The notes under the pieces: model-generated
Databases searched by the model: none
Seen by the model: the letters and a program-made list of their open reading frames with translations, nothing else
What the model was told of the DNA's origin: nothing
Assembly (NCBI GenBank): GCA_014802265.1
Contig: JAAVCP010000051.1
Coordinates: forward strand, 1-44,101
Source of the DNA: Bacteroides sp.
Lineage (GTDB): Bacteria > Bacteroidota > Bacteroidia > Bacteroidales > Muribaculaceae
DNA: 44,101 nucleotides
Direction of reading: 5' to 3'
Part shown: positions 7,159 through 15,269 of the stretch, piece by piece
Layout: each line of letters opens with the position of its first letter
Position numbering within the stretch: the first letter of the stretch is position 1
Made by a program: the position numbers and the translations under genes

Positions 7159-7180
7159 ACTGATTTGTTGGGTTTCAGAC

Positions 7181-7190
7181 TGCAAAATTA
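7181..7190 (-). promoter_or_regulatory. Bacteroidetes-type -7 box for the AlbA_2 gene
   Basis: On the reverse strand the sequence is TAATTTTGCA, matching TAnnTTTG. Transcription would start a few bases downstream, leaving a leader of under 20 bases before the ATG at 7158. No clear TTTG -33 element is seen. Confidence 0.55.
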
Positions 7191-7380
7191 CGAAAAATCC
7201 GTGAGATATGGAAGTCTTGGTTATGAATTAACAATACCTGATGAAAAAACACAACAGGAGCATAATACATAGCTTACAATCTTCCTAATTTTAATCGGTC
7301 GTTCAAATTATTTTACAATATAAACTGCATCTGCTCTAAATCTAAAAAACTTATAGAATTATTCAAAGATGATAAATAGG

Positions 7381-7411
7381 AAAAATAAAAACGGTCGATT
7401 CACATCGACCG
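7381..7411 (-). terminator. Reverse-strand Rho-independent terminator
   Basis: CGGTCGAT (7392-7399) and ATCGACCG (7404-7411) form an 8-bp GC-rich stem with a 4-base loop. On the reverse strand it is followed by TTTTTATTTTT. It would end a reverse transcript arriving from 7412-7886, where no protein gene is seen. Confidence 0.75.
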
Positions 7412-7805
7412 CTCTCTGTTTTTCCATAATACTTTCTAACTAACCTAACATCATGAATTGAAAAATCGATGAATACCTATTAAATCTATGATCATTAATC
7501 AAACGATTTTCTGATATTATAACACTGCAATTGTTTAAATAGTTCACATGAACATAAAAAATTTTTAAATTTTTTTAGTAACCCTCATGATTTGCACTAT
7601 CGAAGGCTCTGGGATAATCCAATACCCGGGTCTTTGGATGACCTTCCCATTAAACACAAAATTATATAAAAATCGATTTTTTATGCCTGGGGTATAAGAA
7701 AGTCAAGATCCCCAGTGGCTCTTTAATCTAAGATACAAATTATTTTTATAATTCGGTCATTTGGCTCATTTCTATTCGGTTGTTTGATACGTTACTAATA
7801 AATCA
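7412..7805 (-). other. Gene-free structured region, possible RNA transcript
   Basis: No credible protein frame in either strand. The region holds a nested palindrome at 7602-7646 and a hairpin CTGGGG/CCCCAG at 7687-7692 and 7710-7715, and on the reverse strand it leads into a strong terminator at 7381-7411. This suits a non-coding RNA of up to about 350 bases read leftward. I see no signature of RNase P, tmRNA, SRP or 6S RNA, and no clean promoter, so the RNA remains a guess. Confidence 0.35.
7602..7646. repeat. Nested imperfect palindrome
   Basis: GAAGG (7602-7606) pairs with CCTTC (7642-7646), ATCCAA (7617-7622) with TTGGAT (7634-7639), and between them lies the palindrome ACCCGGGT (7624-7631). 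Alternatively GGG/CCC and GGTC/GACC give two small hairpins whose loops carry the complementary ATCCAA and TTGGAT, a possible loop-loop contact. Confidence 0.7.
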
Positions 7806-7852
7806 GCCCCTGTTATAACCTCAAAGAAGCTGATCGGGATTACAACAGGGGC
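7806..7852 (-). terminator. Stem-loop behind the WYL gene
   Basis: GCCCCTGTT (7806-7814) and AACAGGGGC (7844-7852) form a 9-bp GC-rich stem with a 29-base loop, 35 bases downstream of the WYL stop on the reverse strand. The following bases are AT-rich but not a clean T run, so it may be a weak terminator or an RNA-stabilising hairpin. Confidence 0.45.
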
Positions 7853-7886
7853 ATGTAACTTTAGGGGGAATAATTAAATTATGAAA

Positions 7887-8816
7887 TCAAGAATTGGATT
7901 TGTTGTAGCGATTGCGTATTTCGTCAGCCATCCAGATAAATTCCTCACGTAGCCATTTTGGGGAAATTACTTCGGCAGCCGCACCAAGTCGCAGAATTTC
8001 ATGCTGAAATTCGTATTCAGGACGAACTTTATATTGATAATCACAATATTCCTTTGTGCTTTTGATAATCTTCTGCGACTTGTGAATAGGGAGTGCATCC
8101 ACATAAGCGCATTGGGTGCCATAGATGCGTACCACTACCTTCTCACAGTCAAAATCCTCATCTACATTCACCCCCACCACATCATCAAAATAGCTCCTTA
8201 TGTCGATCGCCTCATCGAGCTTAAAAGTCTTATCAGTAAGCTCTATTGAGTCAATGCGGTCAAGCGCGAAGACCAGCAAGCGATCCGAACCTTGAGGTTT
8301 TCCAACCAAATACCAACGCCTCCCTGTCTGCTTCATGCCGTAAGGCTCAACAATATTCTCCGTACCCTTAGATTTGTTGAAACGCTTATGGACAATCTTC
8401 AGGATACGGTTTTCAGTCAATGCCGTTGCCACAGTCGCCATGTGTTCACTCCCGCCAGGTGTCTCGTCGAATAATATTCGATCTGCCACCTCCTCATTCT
8501 CCATCAGTCTGTTATCAAGAGAAAGACCATTGAAAAGCCAGGCAGTGAAGGTAGGTTTATTAAGAGCATCCTCATTGTCGATATAATAGGTGTTGCCGTT
8601 AAAACGGTTGCAGAGAATATCTATGCCAAACAAGTCGGCTATAGCCTCCCGATGACGATGGAAAGTGCGTTCCGGAAGTTCCTTCTCCTTTTCCATACGT
8701 ATAGACTTCTCATTAAGCCACTGTTCTTTAATCTCTTCAAATGTGATATGTTTGGCTCGTCTCACAGTGTCAACAAGCCAAACATATCTTCTTAATAATC
8801 TAACCGAAGTTGCCAT
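7887..8816 (-). CDS. WYL-domain transcriptional regulator
   Basis: 309 residues. An N-terminal winged-helix region (RRYVWLVDTVRRAKHITFEE, then ERTFHRHREAIADLFGIDI) is followed by a WYL domain: ILKIVHKRF, VEPYGMKQTGRRWYLVG at about residues 170-186, FALDRIDSIEL. A C-terminal WCX-like extension ends near residue 305. Known: WYL proteins are ligand- or nucleic-acid-sensing regulators, often next to defence genes. It shares domain order and many matched segments with the regulator at 24939-25832, so the two are paralogues. It is transcribed away from the FadL gene side with its own short leader and ends in a stem-loop. Targets are unknown. Confidence 0.9.
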   Translation of the reverse strand: MATSVRLLRRYVWLVDTVRRAKHITFEEIKEQWLNEKSIRMEKEKELPERTFHRHREAIADLFGIDILCNRFNGNTYYIDNEDALNKPTFTAWLFNGLSLDNRLMENEEVADRILFDETPGGSEHMATVATALTENRILKIVHKRFNKSKGTENIVEPYGMKQTGRRWYLVGKPQGSDRLLVFALDRIDSIELTDKTFKLDEAIDIRSYFDDVVGVNVDEDFDCEKVVVRIYGTQCAYVDALPIHKSQKIIKSTKEYCDYQYKVRPEYEFQHEILRLGAAAEVISPKWLREEFIWMADEIRNRYNKSNS

Positions 8817-8894
8817 AAAATTAAAATTTATCCGGCAAATTTAATCACCTATCCTGCCATTTCATGACATAGCATTCACATAAAAAGATATTTT

Positions 8895-10223
8895 TCAGAA
8901 TGCGAGTGAAACTCCTACGGAAGCAGTCCAGGAATGAACCCTGTAATCAGCCGTAAACCTGGTTGCCTGTCCGGTCAGAATATTAGGTGAAGTGTAGGAA
9001 GCATTGTCCTCCCCAAGTCCTGCCACATACATTGCGCCGACGTTGATGCCCAGACACGGTATCGGACGGAAAGTAAGACCGAGAGTAGGCTCTATCTTTG
9101 TCATGCCCGGAGTCTCCGGGTTATAATACTCTTTGTCACAGGGGGAGAAATCAACCATCAGACCGGCTCTAAGGTCAAGTCGGGGAAGCACCTTCCATTC
9201 CGCACCCCCTCTGACAATCCATGAATTATGGTAATTCTTTTCAAGATGCTGGTCAAACTGTGATGCCCCCTCGAAATTAATGTCAAGGTATTTGTACGCG
9301 CTCCAGAAAGTAAGCTGCCCCTCTAAGTCAACAATAACTTTGTCATTATGCCACGAGGCACCGAACCCCAAAACAGCCGGAAGTGGCATTTCGGCACTAA
9401 ACTCAGTTTTAGATATGCCGTCGAGCTTAGATGACAAAAGCCCCAGTATGGTAGGATCGGAAGTGGCATACTTTACTTCTGTTTTTCCTGCCTTTACTTT
9501 CATCATAGATTTTGAACGGAAATTTACTCCTGCGGTAACGTGGTCAGAAATATCATACATTGCACCCACGTTCACCCCGCAGGCAAGCCCTGCATGACCG
9601 TTAAGGTTGACCGATGCCGGTGTTATGTCGCCAAATACTGCCGGCATACCCAACATGCCCAGCATACCGTCAAGATCACTGCCGCTTATAAGACCTTTGT
9701 TAAGGTTGACGGAACCCCATGTGAATGTCACACCCGCACCGACTGAAAGACAGGGCAGAATACGGAAGGCTACTGTAGGCTGAATAGTATAGGCTGCAAG
9801 TTTCACTGATTGATTCAGGGTGGAGCCGGGCCAGTTGTCGGTCCAGTTGATAGAACTGCCGTATGGGGTATAGACACTTATACCCGCTGTAAAACGGGAA
9901 CTTATATCAAACGCACCGAACACACTGAAGGGGGTAGACACATCATTATCAGTGACGTATGTATGATTTCCCACAATTGCCTTGGCAGTAGGAATAATGG
10001 CATTGAAAGAAGCCGAAGCCTCCACGTTATTGGTCATGAATGCCATGCCTGCAGGATTGAAATACTGACTCTCTGCACCAAGTTTCATAGCCACTCCCGT
10101 ATGTCCCATGCCGAGCTGACGAGTGCTGAGTGAATTTACCTGGTATCCCTCTGACATCGCACAGAGAGAACTGAAACCGACTGCAGCGGTAACAGCCAGC
10201 AGTCTTAAATAAAAATTATTCAT
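8895..10223 (-). CDS. OmpP1/FadL family outer membrane transporter
   Basis: About 442 residues from the ATG at 10223; the upstream ATG at 10277 would put 18 residues before the signal peptide. The signal peptide is MNNFYLRLLAVTAAVGFSSL, followed by EGYQVNSLSTRQLGMGHTG, the N-terminal hatch typical of FadL-type proteins (G-x-G-x-x-G, then AGMAFMTNN). The rest alternates in beta strands and ends in a C-terminal aromatic (SLAF). Known role: uptake of hydrophobic compounds such as long-chain fatty acids through a 14-strand barrel; the true substrate is not shown. A reverse-strand TAACTTTA at 10290-10297 could be its -7 box, giving a leader of about 60 bases. Confidence 0.9.
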   Translation of the reverse strand: MNNFYLRLLAVTAAVGFSSLCAMSEGYQVNSLSTRQLGMGHTGVAMKLGAESQYFNPAGMAFMTNNVEASASFNAIIPTAKAIVGNHTYVTDNDVSTPFSVFGAFDISSRFTAGISVYTPYGSSINWTDNWPGSTLNQSVKLAAYTIQPTVAFRILPCLSVGAGVTFTWGSVNLNKGLISGSDLDGMLGMLGMPAVFGDITPASVNLNGHAGLACGVNVGAMYDISDHVTAGVNFRSKSMMKVKAGKTEVKYATSDPTILGLLSSKLDGISKTEFSAEMPLPAVLGFGASWHNDKVIVDLEGQLTFWSAYKYLDINFEGASQFDQHLEKNYHNSWIVRGGAEWKVLPRLDLRAGLMVDFSPCDKEYYNPETPGMTKIEPTLGLTFRPIPCLGINVGAMYVAGLGEDNASYTSPNILTGQATRFTADYRVHSWTASVGVSLAF

Positions 10224-10277
10224 AAACTTAATTATTGATGGAAGATAACCGCTGCCGTAATGGTAACTGTCACTCAT

Positions 10278-10618
10278 CTATTTCGGCTGTAAAGTTAGTG
10301 ATAAAATGTCATATTGCAATTATTTTTTAATATAACGTTTAGTTTTGTGTGCCGTTTTTTGAATTTTATCCGGTGCTTATTTTATAAGAAACAACTATCA
10401 GTTACGCTTTTTGTAGGTAATGGTTGCCAGGAGGGAGGTAAGTCTGCAAAGCTAAACGGAAGATCGCAACATACTAATTTCATATTTATTCAGATGATGA
10501 TATGGATAATCTGTCGTATAAAAACAGGTATCTGCCGAATTAATTTTAAAATCTTCATAAATTATATTTACTTTGCATAAGGATAAACAACAGTCAGTAA
10601 TCTTTTTAATTAACTTTA
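10278..10618. other. Intergenic region between divergent genes
   Basis: It holds the probable promoter of the FadL-type gene near 10290 and an AT-rich leader before 10619 with TTTACTTTGC at 10567-10576, an imperfect -7 box. A short forward frame covering most of it has no protein-like composition. I see no RNA gene or repeat. Confidence 0.5.
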
Positions 10619-11023
10619 ATGAAGAAATTATTTCTAATTTTTGCTGTGTTATGCATGGCATTAACCACACATGCTGCTGAATACTCGTGGCTGGTGATTC
10701 ACCAGACAAGTGGTGCCGACACCTATATGAAAGCCAATGGAACGCGCTTTTCAGTAGCGGATGGGAAACTAATGGTAGTTCATACCGACGGAACCTCCAG
10801 TTTCAATCTTACAGACCTCTCCTACATGGCATTTACAAACGAGCCGGCGGGAGTGGAATCAGTACTGTCTGAAAATGGAGGAGAGGTAGATGTATATTCC
10901 GACAACGGATTATATATCGGTCACTTTAATTCCGTAGATGCGGCTCGGGCATCACTTACTGATTCCGGAGTTTATGTATTTAAAAACAGAAAGGGAACTG
11001 CTAAAATCATGATTACAAAATGA
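10619..11023 (+). CDS. Small secreted protein paired with the beta-helix protein
   Basis: 134 residues. A clear signal peptide (MKKLFLIFAVLCMALTTHAA) is followed by AEYSWLVIHQTSGADTYMKA, VADGKLMVVHTDG, FNLTDLSYMAFTN, and a C-terminal segment DSGVYVFKNRKGTAKIMI. The middle part, with a conserved LSYMAF patch, is like a motif seen in short Bacteroidetes exported proteins that precede Cthe_2159-type genes; the C-terminal end resembles a reduced T9SS-type tail. It overlaps the next gene by four bases (ATGA), so the two are coupled and probably exported together. Function unknown. Confidence 0.75.
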   Translation: MKKLFLIFAVLCMALTTHAAEYSWLVIHQTSGADTYMKANGTRFSVADGKLMVVHTDGTSSFNLTDLSYMAFTNEPAGVESVLSENGGEVDVYSDNGLYIGHFNSVDAARASLTDSGVYVFKNRKGTAKIMITK

Positions 11024-13035
11024 AACGATTGTATATAATACTTGCCGGGGGGCTTATGGGTATAAGCAACTTGACAGCTCAGACCCTACACGTTAAAAAT
11101 AAGTCTGTTACATACAGTTTTGCCGCTGCCACCACCGGAGAGATGACTTTTAGTTCCGGTAATGCCATCTCAATCCTGGGGCAACAGTTCACGCTTGATG
11201 AGGGCACGGAAATGTGGGTAGATGAAACAACTGTGGAAGACAATGTTGTGACCATAACCTATTCAGGCACCGCTGCCGAAGTAGATATTGCCGGAAATAT
11301 AGCCAATTACGTTGATGCTGAAATAGATGGTGCCAATGTAAAAATCACCCAAAGTTCCGATGTCTCGGAAAACACCTGCGGCGAAATCACCTACCGAATT
11401 TCCGGCTCCTCTGAAACGGGTTCATTATACATGGAGGGATCCTATAAATCAAGCATTGAGTTGATGGGTGTAACCCTTACCAATCCAACGGGAGCAGCAA
11501 TTGATATTCAGAATGGCAAAAGAATTTCCCTGAGTGTAAAATCAGGCACTGTCAATACCCTTACTGACGGAACAAACGGAAGTCAGAAAGGGTGTATCGT
11601 ATGCAAGGGGCATCTGGAATTCAAAGGGAAAGGGGAATTGACTGTAAGCGGCAACAGTTCCCACGCTGTCTATGCAAAAGAATATATCGAGCTTAAAAAC
11701 TGCACCCTGAATGTGGTTTCGGCAGTAAAAGACGGCATTAATTGCAATCAATATTTCATGATGGAAAGCGGTGCCGTCAATATTAGCGGCACCGGGGATG
11801 ATGGCATCCAAGTGTCATATAAGGATGATACTGACCGTGAAGCAGAAGACACCGGAGCTATAACTATCACTGGCGGTAGCCTGACGGCAAGCGTAACTGC
11901 CGAAGCTGCCAAAGGGGTGAAATGCGAAGGACCCATGCTTATTTCTGATGGAATTGTAACAGTGTCGGTATCCGGACATGGTGTGTGGGATAGTTCAAAG
12001 AGCAAAACCAAGGCTTCCGCGTGTCTTGCCTCAGATGAAAACATGGTTATTGACGGAGGCAACCTTCATCTTACGGCAACCGGTGGCGGTGGAAAGGGAA
12101 TAAACTGTGACGGCAACCTCACTATTAATGGAGGAAACATTGAAATCAATACTTCCGGAGGTATTGTGGCATACGTCAATGGAACTCTTTACACCGATTA
12201 CACAGGAAATACCGACTTTCTTACAAGTGATATGAAATCCTCTCCTAAAGGTGTTAAGGCTGACGGCGACATTGAAATAAATGGAGGTGAGATAAACGTA
12301 ACTACCACCGGAAACGGCGCAGAAGGAATTGAAAGTAAAGCAATACTTACCATAAATGATGGTATTATCAACGTAGCCTCTACCGATGACGCAATTAATT
12401 CCTCAAGCCACATGTATATTAAAGGAGGCATAGTCACTGTAGTTGCCTCAGATAATGACGGACTCGACTCCAACGGTAACATGTATATTGAAGGCGGTTA
12501 TATAATGGCATTCGGAACAAATAGTCCGGAATGTGGCATAGATGCCAACGAGGAAGAAGGCTATACAGTAGTGTTCACCGGCGGCACATTACTTGCTGTA
12601 GGAGGCGGAAATTCTGTGCCCTCATCATCTTCAGGTTCTACGCAGCCCTATATAAGTGGCAGCGGAAGTGTAACAGCTGGAATGGAAATATCTTTAACTG
12701 ACGACAATGGTGTAGAACTCGCCACTTTCACAGTGCCGTCAAACTATAATAATCAATTCGGGAGTCCGGCTGGTCCTGACGATCCCAATAACCCCGGTAT
12801 GCCCGACGACCCCAATAACCCCGGAAATCCCGGCGGTCCAGATGATCCAAACAACCCCGGTATGCCCGACGACGCGAATAATCCCGGTGCTCCCGGTGGA
12901 GGATTCGGCGGAACTTCTGTACTGATTACTTGTCCCGGTATGAGTAATGGAAACAGTTATACACTGAAAGTCGGAACTGCCACAAGCAATGTAAAAGCAC
13001 AACTGACAGGCTCCGGCGGCGGTCGTCCTTGGTAA
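11020..13035 (+). CDS. Secreted beta-helix carbohydrate-binding protein, Cthe_2159-like
   Basis: 671 residues. Signal peptide MKRLYIILAGGLMGISNLTAQ, then an N-terminal segment with GEMTFSSGNAI matching that of its small partner gene. Residues about 85-560 are repeats of the form I-x-I-x-G-G-x-I-x-V-x-S/T-x-x-x-x-G-I (for example IEINGGEINVTTTGNGAEGI), a right-handed beta-helix like that of the polygalacturonate-binding protein Cthe_2159. Many Asp and Ser at turns suggest calcium binding. A collagen-like Pro-Asn-Asp-Gly linker lies at about residues 585-627 and a small beta domain ends the protein. Known: the family binds acidic plant sugars. Inferred: a surface pectin or mucin binder. Confidence 0.85.
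   Translation: MKRLYIILAGGLMGISNLTAQTLHVKNKSVTYSFAAATTGEMTFSSGNAISILGQQFTLDEGTEMWVDETTVEDNVVTITYSGTAAEVDIAGNIANYVDAEIDGANVKITQSSDVSENTCGEITYRISGSSETGSLYMEGSYKSSIELMGVTLTNPTGAAIDIQNGKRISLSVKSGTVNTLTDGTNGSQKGCIVCKGHLEFKGKGELTVSGNSSHAVYAKEYIELKNCTLNVVSAVKDGINCNQYFMMESGAVNISGTGDDGIQVSYKDDTDREAEDTGAITITGGSLTASVTAEAAKGVKCEGPMLISDGIVTVSVSGHGVWDSSKSKTKASACLASDENMVIDGGNLHLTATGGGGKGINCDGNLTINGGNIEINTSGGIVAYVNGTLYTDYTGNTDFLTSDMKSSPKGVKADGDIEINGGEINVTTTGNGAEGIESKAILTINDGIINVASTDDAINSSSHMYIKGGIVTVVASDNDGLDSNGNMYIEGGYIMAFGTNSPECGIDANEEEGYTVVFTGGTLLAVGGGNSVPSSSSGSTQPYISGSGSVTAGMEISLTDDNGVELATFTVPSNYNNQFGSPAGPDDPNNPGMPDDPNNPGNPGGPDDPNNPGMPDDANNPGAPGGGFGGTSVLITCPGMSNGNSYTLKVGTATSNVKAQLTGSGGGRPW
12772..12900 (+). 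repeat. Collagen-like Pro/Asn/Asp/Gly repeat
   Basis: Four related units of the type PDDPNNPGMP or PDDPNNPGNPGG, with the last varied to DDANNPGAPGG, encoded by near-repeating DNA. It links the beta-helix to the C-terminal domain and could vary in copy number. Confidence 0.85.
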
Positions 13036-13037
13036 AT

Positions 13038-13097
13038 AGTTTGATAAACAATGCGGGTCATATCCGAAAGAATATGACCCGCATTGTTTATCAAACT
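13038..13097. terminator. 26-bp perfect hairpin, bidirectional terminator
   Basis: 13038-13063 and 13072-13097 are exact reverse complements over 26 bp with an 8-base loop (core GCGGGTCATAT). It lies between the convergent beta-helix and nitroreductase genes, with A- and T-rich flanks, and should stop transcription from both sides. Confidence 0.8.
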
Positions 13098-13110
13098 TTG
13101 TTACCTTATA

Positions 13111-13674
13111 TCAAGTACGATAGGTTATGGCTGCCGGATTCCATTTATTTATTGGAGTGTGTGATTGGGATACATAACCGATCGGAATGACATTAAAGGG
13201 CACAAAGTCTTCAGGTAATTGAAGAAGTTCACTTACAATGCCCATGCGGTCTGTGTGGGGATACACGCACGTCCACACACTTCCAAGACCGAGTGCATGC
13301 GATGCAAGCAGAATATTTTCAGAAGCTGCCGATACGTCTTGCACCCACAACTCATCATCAATACCTTCCAGGAAACGGCTTTTGTCGCCACACACCACAA
13401 TGGCAGCCGTAGCTTGATTAGCCATGTGGCAGTAAGGAAGCGACTCTGCCATCTTATTCAAAAGATCACGGTTTGTCACCACCACAAACTGCCAAGGCTG
13501 GCGGTTTACGGCTGTCGGAGCTGCCATAGCTGCCTGAAGAATGGTCTGTAAGTCATCGGGACCTACCTCCTTTGAAGGATCAAACATACGATCACTGGTA
13601 CGCGTAAGGATATTCTGCAAAATTATCTGTGACCGCTCTTTACCATCGATATTCTTATCTTTCTGATTTTCCAT
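13111..13674 (-). CDS. Nitroreductase-family FMN oxidoreductase
   Basis: 187 residues. Family signature: RTSDRMFDPSKEVGPDDLQ, AAPTAVNRQPWQFVVV (about residues 50-67, FMN and substrate contact), then IVVCGD, a WVQDVSAASENILLASHALG helix at about 111-130, GLGSVWTCVYP, and VIPIGY near the end. These are the conserved blocks of small NAD(P)H-dependent flavin nitroreductases. There is no signal peptide, so it is cytoplasmic. The usual substrate is unknown; such enzymes reduce nitro compounds or quinones. It stands alone, convergent with the beta-helix gene across a long hairpin. Confidence 0.9.
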   Translation of the reverse strand: MENQKDKNIDGKERSQIILQNILTRTSDRMFDPSKEVGPDDLQTILQAAMAAPTAVNRQPWQFVVVTNRDLLNKMAESLPYCHMANQATAAIVVCGDKSRFLEGIDDELWVQDVSAASENILLASHALGLGSVWTCVYPHTDRMGIVSELLQLPEDFVPFNVIPIGYVSQSHTPINKWNPAAITYRT

Positions 13675-13802
13675 AAATACTTTTTGTTAAAATAATACCT
13701 ACAATATTAAAACTCCATATCTCATCTACAAGTTTAAAATTAGTTCAGTATTTTGGAAAGATTGGTAAATTATACGAAACTCTTGCAAAATCATTAGTAT
13801 CA

Positions 13803-13834
13803 TTTGTTTCATAGAGCTTAAATGGGTAATTTTG
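13803..13834 (+). promoter_or_regulatory. Bacteroidetes promoter of the acetylesterase gene
   Basis: TTTG at 13803-13806, 20 bases, then TAATTTTG at 13827-13834. It shows that a TTG start at 13832 is not used and supports the ATG at 13874. Confidence 0.75.
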
Positions 13835-13873
13835 CAAGGTAAAACCCACTTCCAACCCAATAAAATCTTAATC

Positions 13874-15166
13874 ATGGCTCACTACCCGTTTAAATATTTG
13901 CTTTTGGCAACTTCCTTATTTATATCCGCTTTATCAACAAATATATATGCCAGTGAAAGTGAATCTGTAGCTATGACACACGAACCCGACGTCTACATAA
14001 TGTCGCAAGAAAGTATCTATACTGATGCTTACGGTCATGGATTTGACTTCGAACAAATCCCTTCGCCTGACGGATCGGCACCTGTCTTTTTTTCTGTGAA
14101 GGTACCTGACGGAAATTATGTAGTGTCGGTCACATTAGGCAATCCAAAACGTGAAAGCAATACAATCGTAAGAGCCGAAAGTCGCCGTATGATGCTTGAG
14201 AATGTATCATTAGCTGCCGGGCAAACAGCCACATACACTTTCATCGTCAATAAACGTAGCCCGGCAATCAATAATACAGATTCTGTAAAACTCAATCCCC
14301 GTGAGATGGGGACAATGACATGGGACGATAAACTGACTCTTGAGTTTAATGGAGAATCTCCGGCAGTTGAATCAGTATCAATACGTCCTGCCGAGGAAGG
14401 TGACAGCGTGACCACTGTTTTTCTCTGTGGCGACAGCACTGTAGTTGACCAAACCTATGAACCTTGGGCAAGCTGGGGGCAGATGATACCGGCATGGTTT
14501 GACAGTAACATAGCGGTGGCAAATAATGCTGAAAGTGGTGAGAAGACTTCTTCATTCCTAAGCAGTGGACGCCTTGACAAAGTGCTATCAATGGCAAAGC
14601 CGGGCGATTGGATTATAATCGAGTTTGGGCATAACGACCAAAAAGAGACGCAGCCGGGTGCAGGTGCATGGTATAACTTCACCACCAATCTGAAGGTATT
14701 CCTTGACCGCGCACGTGCTGCCCAATTAAATCCGGTGCTTATCACTCCAACTGCCCGCAGAATATTTGATGATAACGGCAAGATTAAGGATACTCATCTT
14801 GACTATCCAGACGCCATGCGAGCATTTGCAGAGCGTAACAATGTGCCTATCATTGATCTTAACGTTATGACTAAGATCCTTTATGAGAGCCTCGGCACAG
14901 AAGATTCAAAGAAAGCGTTTGTCCACTATCCTGCCAACCGATTCCCCGGACAAGAGAAAGCACTTGCCGACAACACCCACTTTAATCCCTTCGGTGCAGT
15001 GGAAGTGGCAAAATGTGTGTCACAGGGGCTCCGTGAAAATGTTCCTGAACTTGCAAAGCACCTCACACTTAAAGAAACATTCAATCCCTCTATCCCCGAC
15101 AATCCGGACAATTTCAAATGGTATCAGACCCCATTTATCCACATTGAGAAACCATTAGGCGATTGA
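13874..15166 (+). CDS. Rhamnogalacturonan acetylesterase-like SGNH hydrolase
   Basis: 430 residues from the ATG at 13874, which begins the signal peptide MAHYPFKYLLLATSLFISAL. An N-terminal beta-sandwich (residues 35-175) precedes the hydrolase. SGNH blocks: FLCGDSTVVDQ (catalytic Ser at about 185), NAESGEKTSSF (Gly), EFGHNDQK (Asn at about 252) and DNTHFNPFGA (Asp and His at about 365). This matches CE12-type rhamnogalacturonan acetylesterases, which remove acetyl groups from pectin. Exported, probably periplasmic. Its own promoter is visible and a terminator follows. With the Cthe_2159-like binder nearby it suggests pectin use, although no polysaccharide utilisation SusC/SusD pair is present. 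Confidence 0.85.
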   Translation: MAHYPFKYLLLATSLFISALSTNIYASESESVAMTHEPDVYIMSQESIYTDAYGHGFDFEQIPSPDGSAPVFFSVKVPDGNYVVSVTLGNPKRESNTIVRAESRRMMLENVSLAAGQTATYTFIVNKRSPAINNTDSVKLNPREMGTMTWDDKLTLEFNGESPAVESVSIRPAEEGDSVTTVFLCGDSTVVDQTYEPWASWGQMIPAWFDSNIAVANNAESGEKTSSFLSSGRLDKVLSMAKPGDWIIIEFGHNDQKETQPGAGAWYNFTTNLKVFLDRARAAQLNPVLITPTARRIFDDNGKIKDTHLDYPDAMRAFAERNNVPIIDLNVMTKILYESLGTEDSKKAFVHYPANRFPGQEKALADNTHFNPFGAVEVAKCVSQGLRENVPELAKHLTLKETFNPSIPDNPDNFKWYQTPFIHIEKPLGD

Positions 15167-15182
15167 TAACTAAGACCTAAAT

Positions 15183-15234
15183 AAGACAACAGGCATGGTA
15201 GCGTGCTCTTTCTCACACTGCCATGCCTGTCTTA
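15183..15234. terminator. Long hairpin terminator between convergent genes
   Basis: ACAGGCATGG (15189-15198) pairs with CCATGCCTGT (15221-15230); the stem continues inward with one mismatch (TAGCGTG against CACACTG) and is flanked by AAGA and TCTTATT. It separates the acetylesterase from the reverse-strand gene at 15270. Confidence 0.7.
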
Positions 15235-15269
15235 TTTGGATTGTTAATTATAATCTCAGAATATGAGTC

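Noticed and set aside
7602..7646. Purine-type riboswitch with kissing loops
   Set aside because: The general shape (closing stem, two hairpins with complementary loops) is suggestive, but the stems are short and the conserved junction bases of purine riboswitches are absent.
10314..10580. 88-codon forward frame between FadL and the small secreted gene
   Set aside because: Composition is rich in Phe, Ile and Cys without domain pattern; it lies in an AT-rich promoter region.
12739..13002. Reverse frame behind the beta-helix gene
   Set aside because: It is the complement of the collagen-like repeat, with repetitive Ile/Val/Gly composition typical of a shadow frame.
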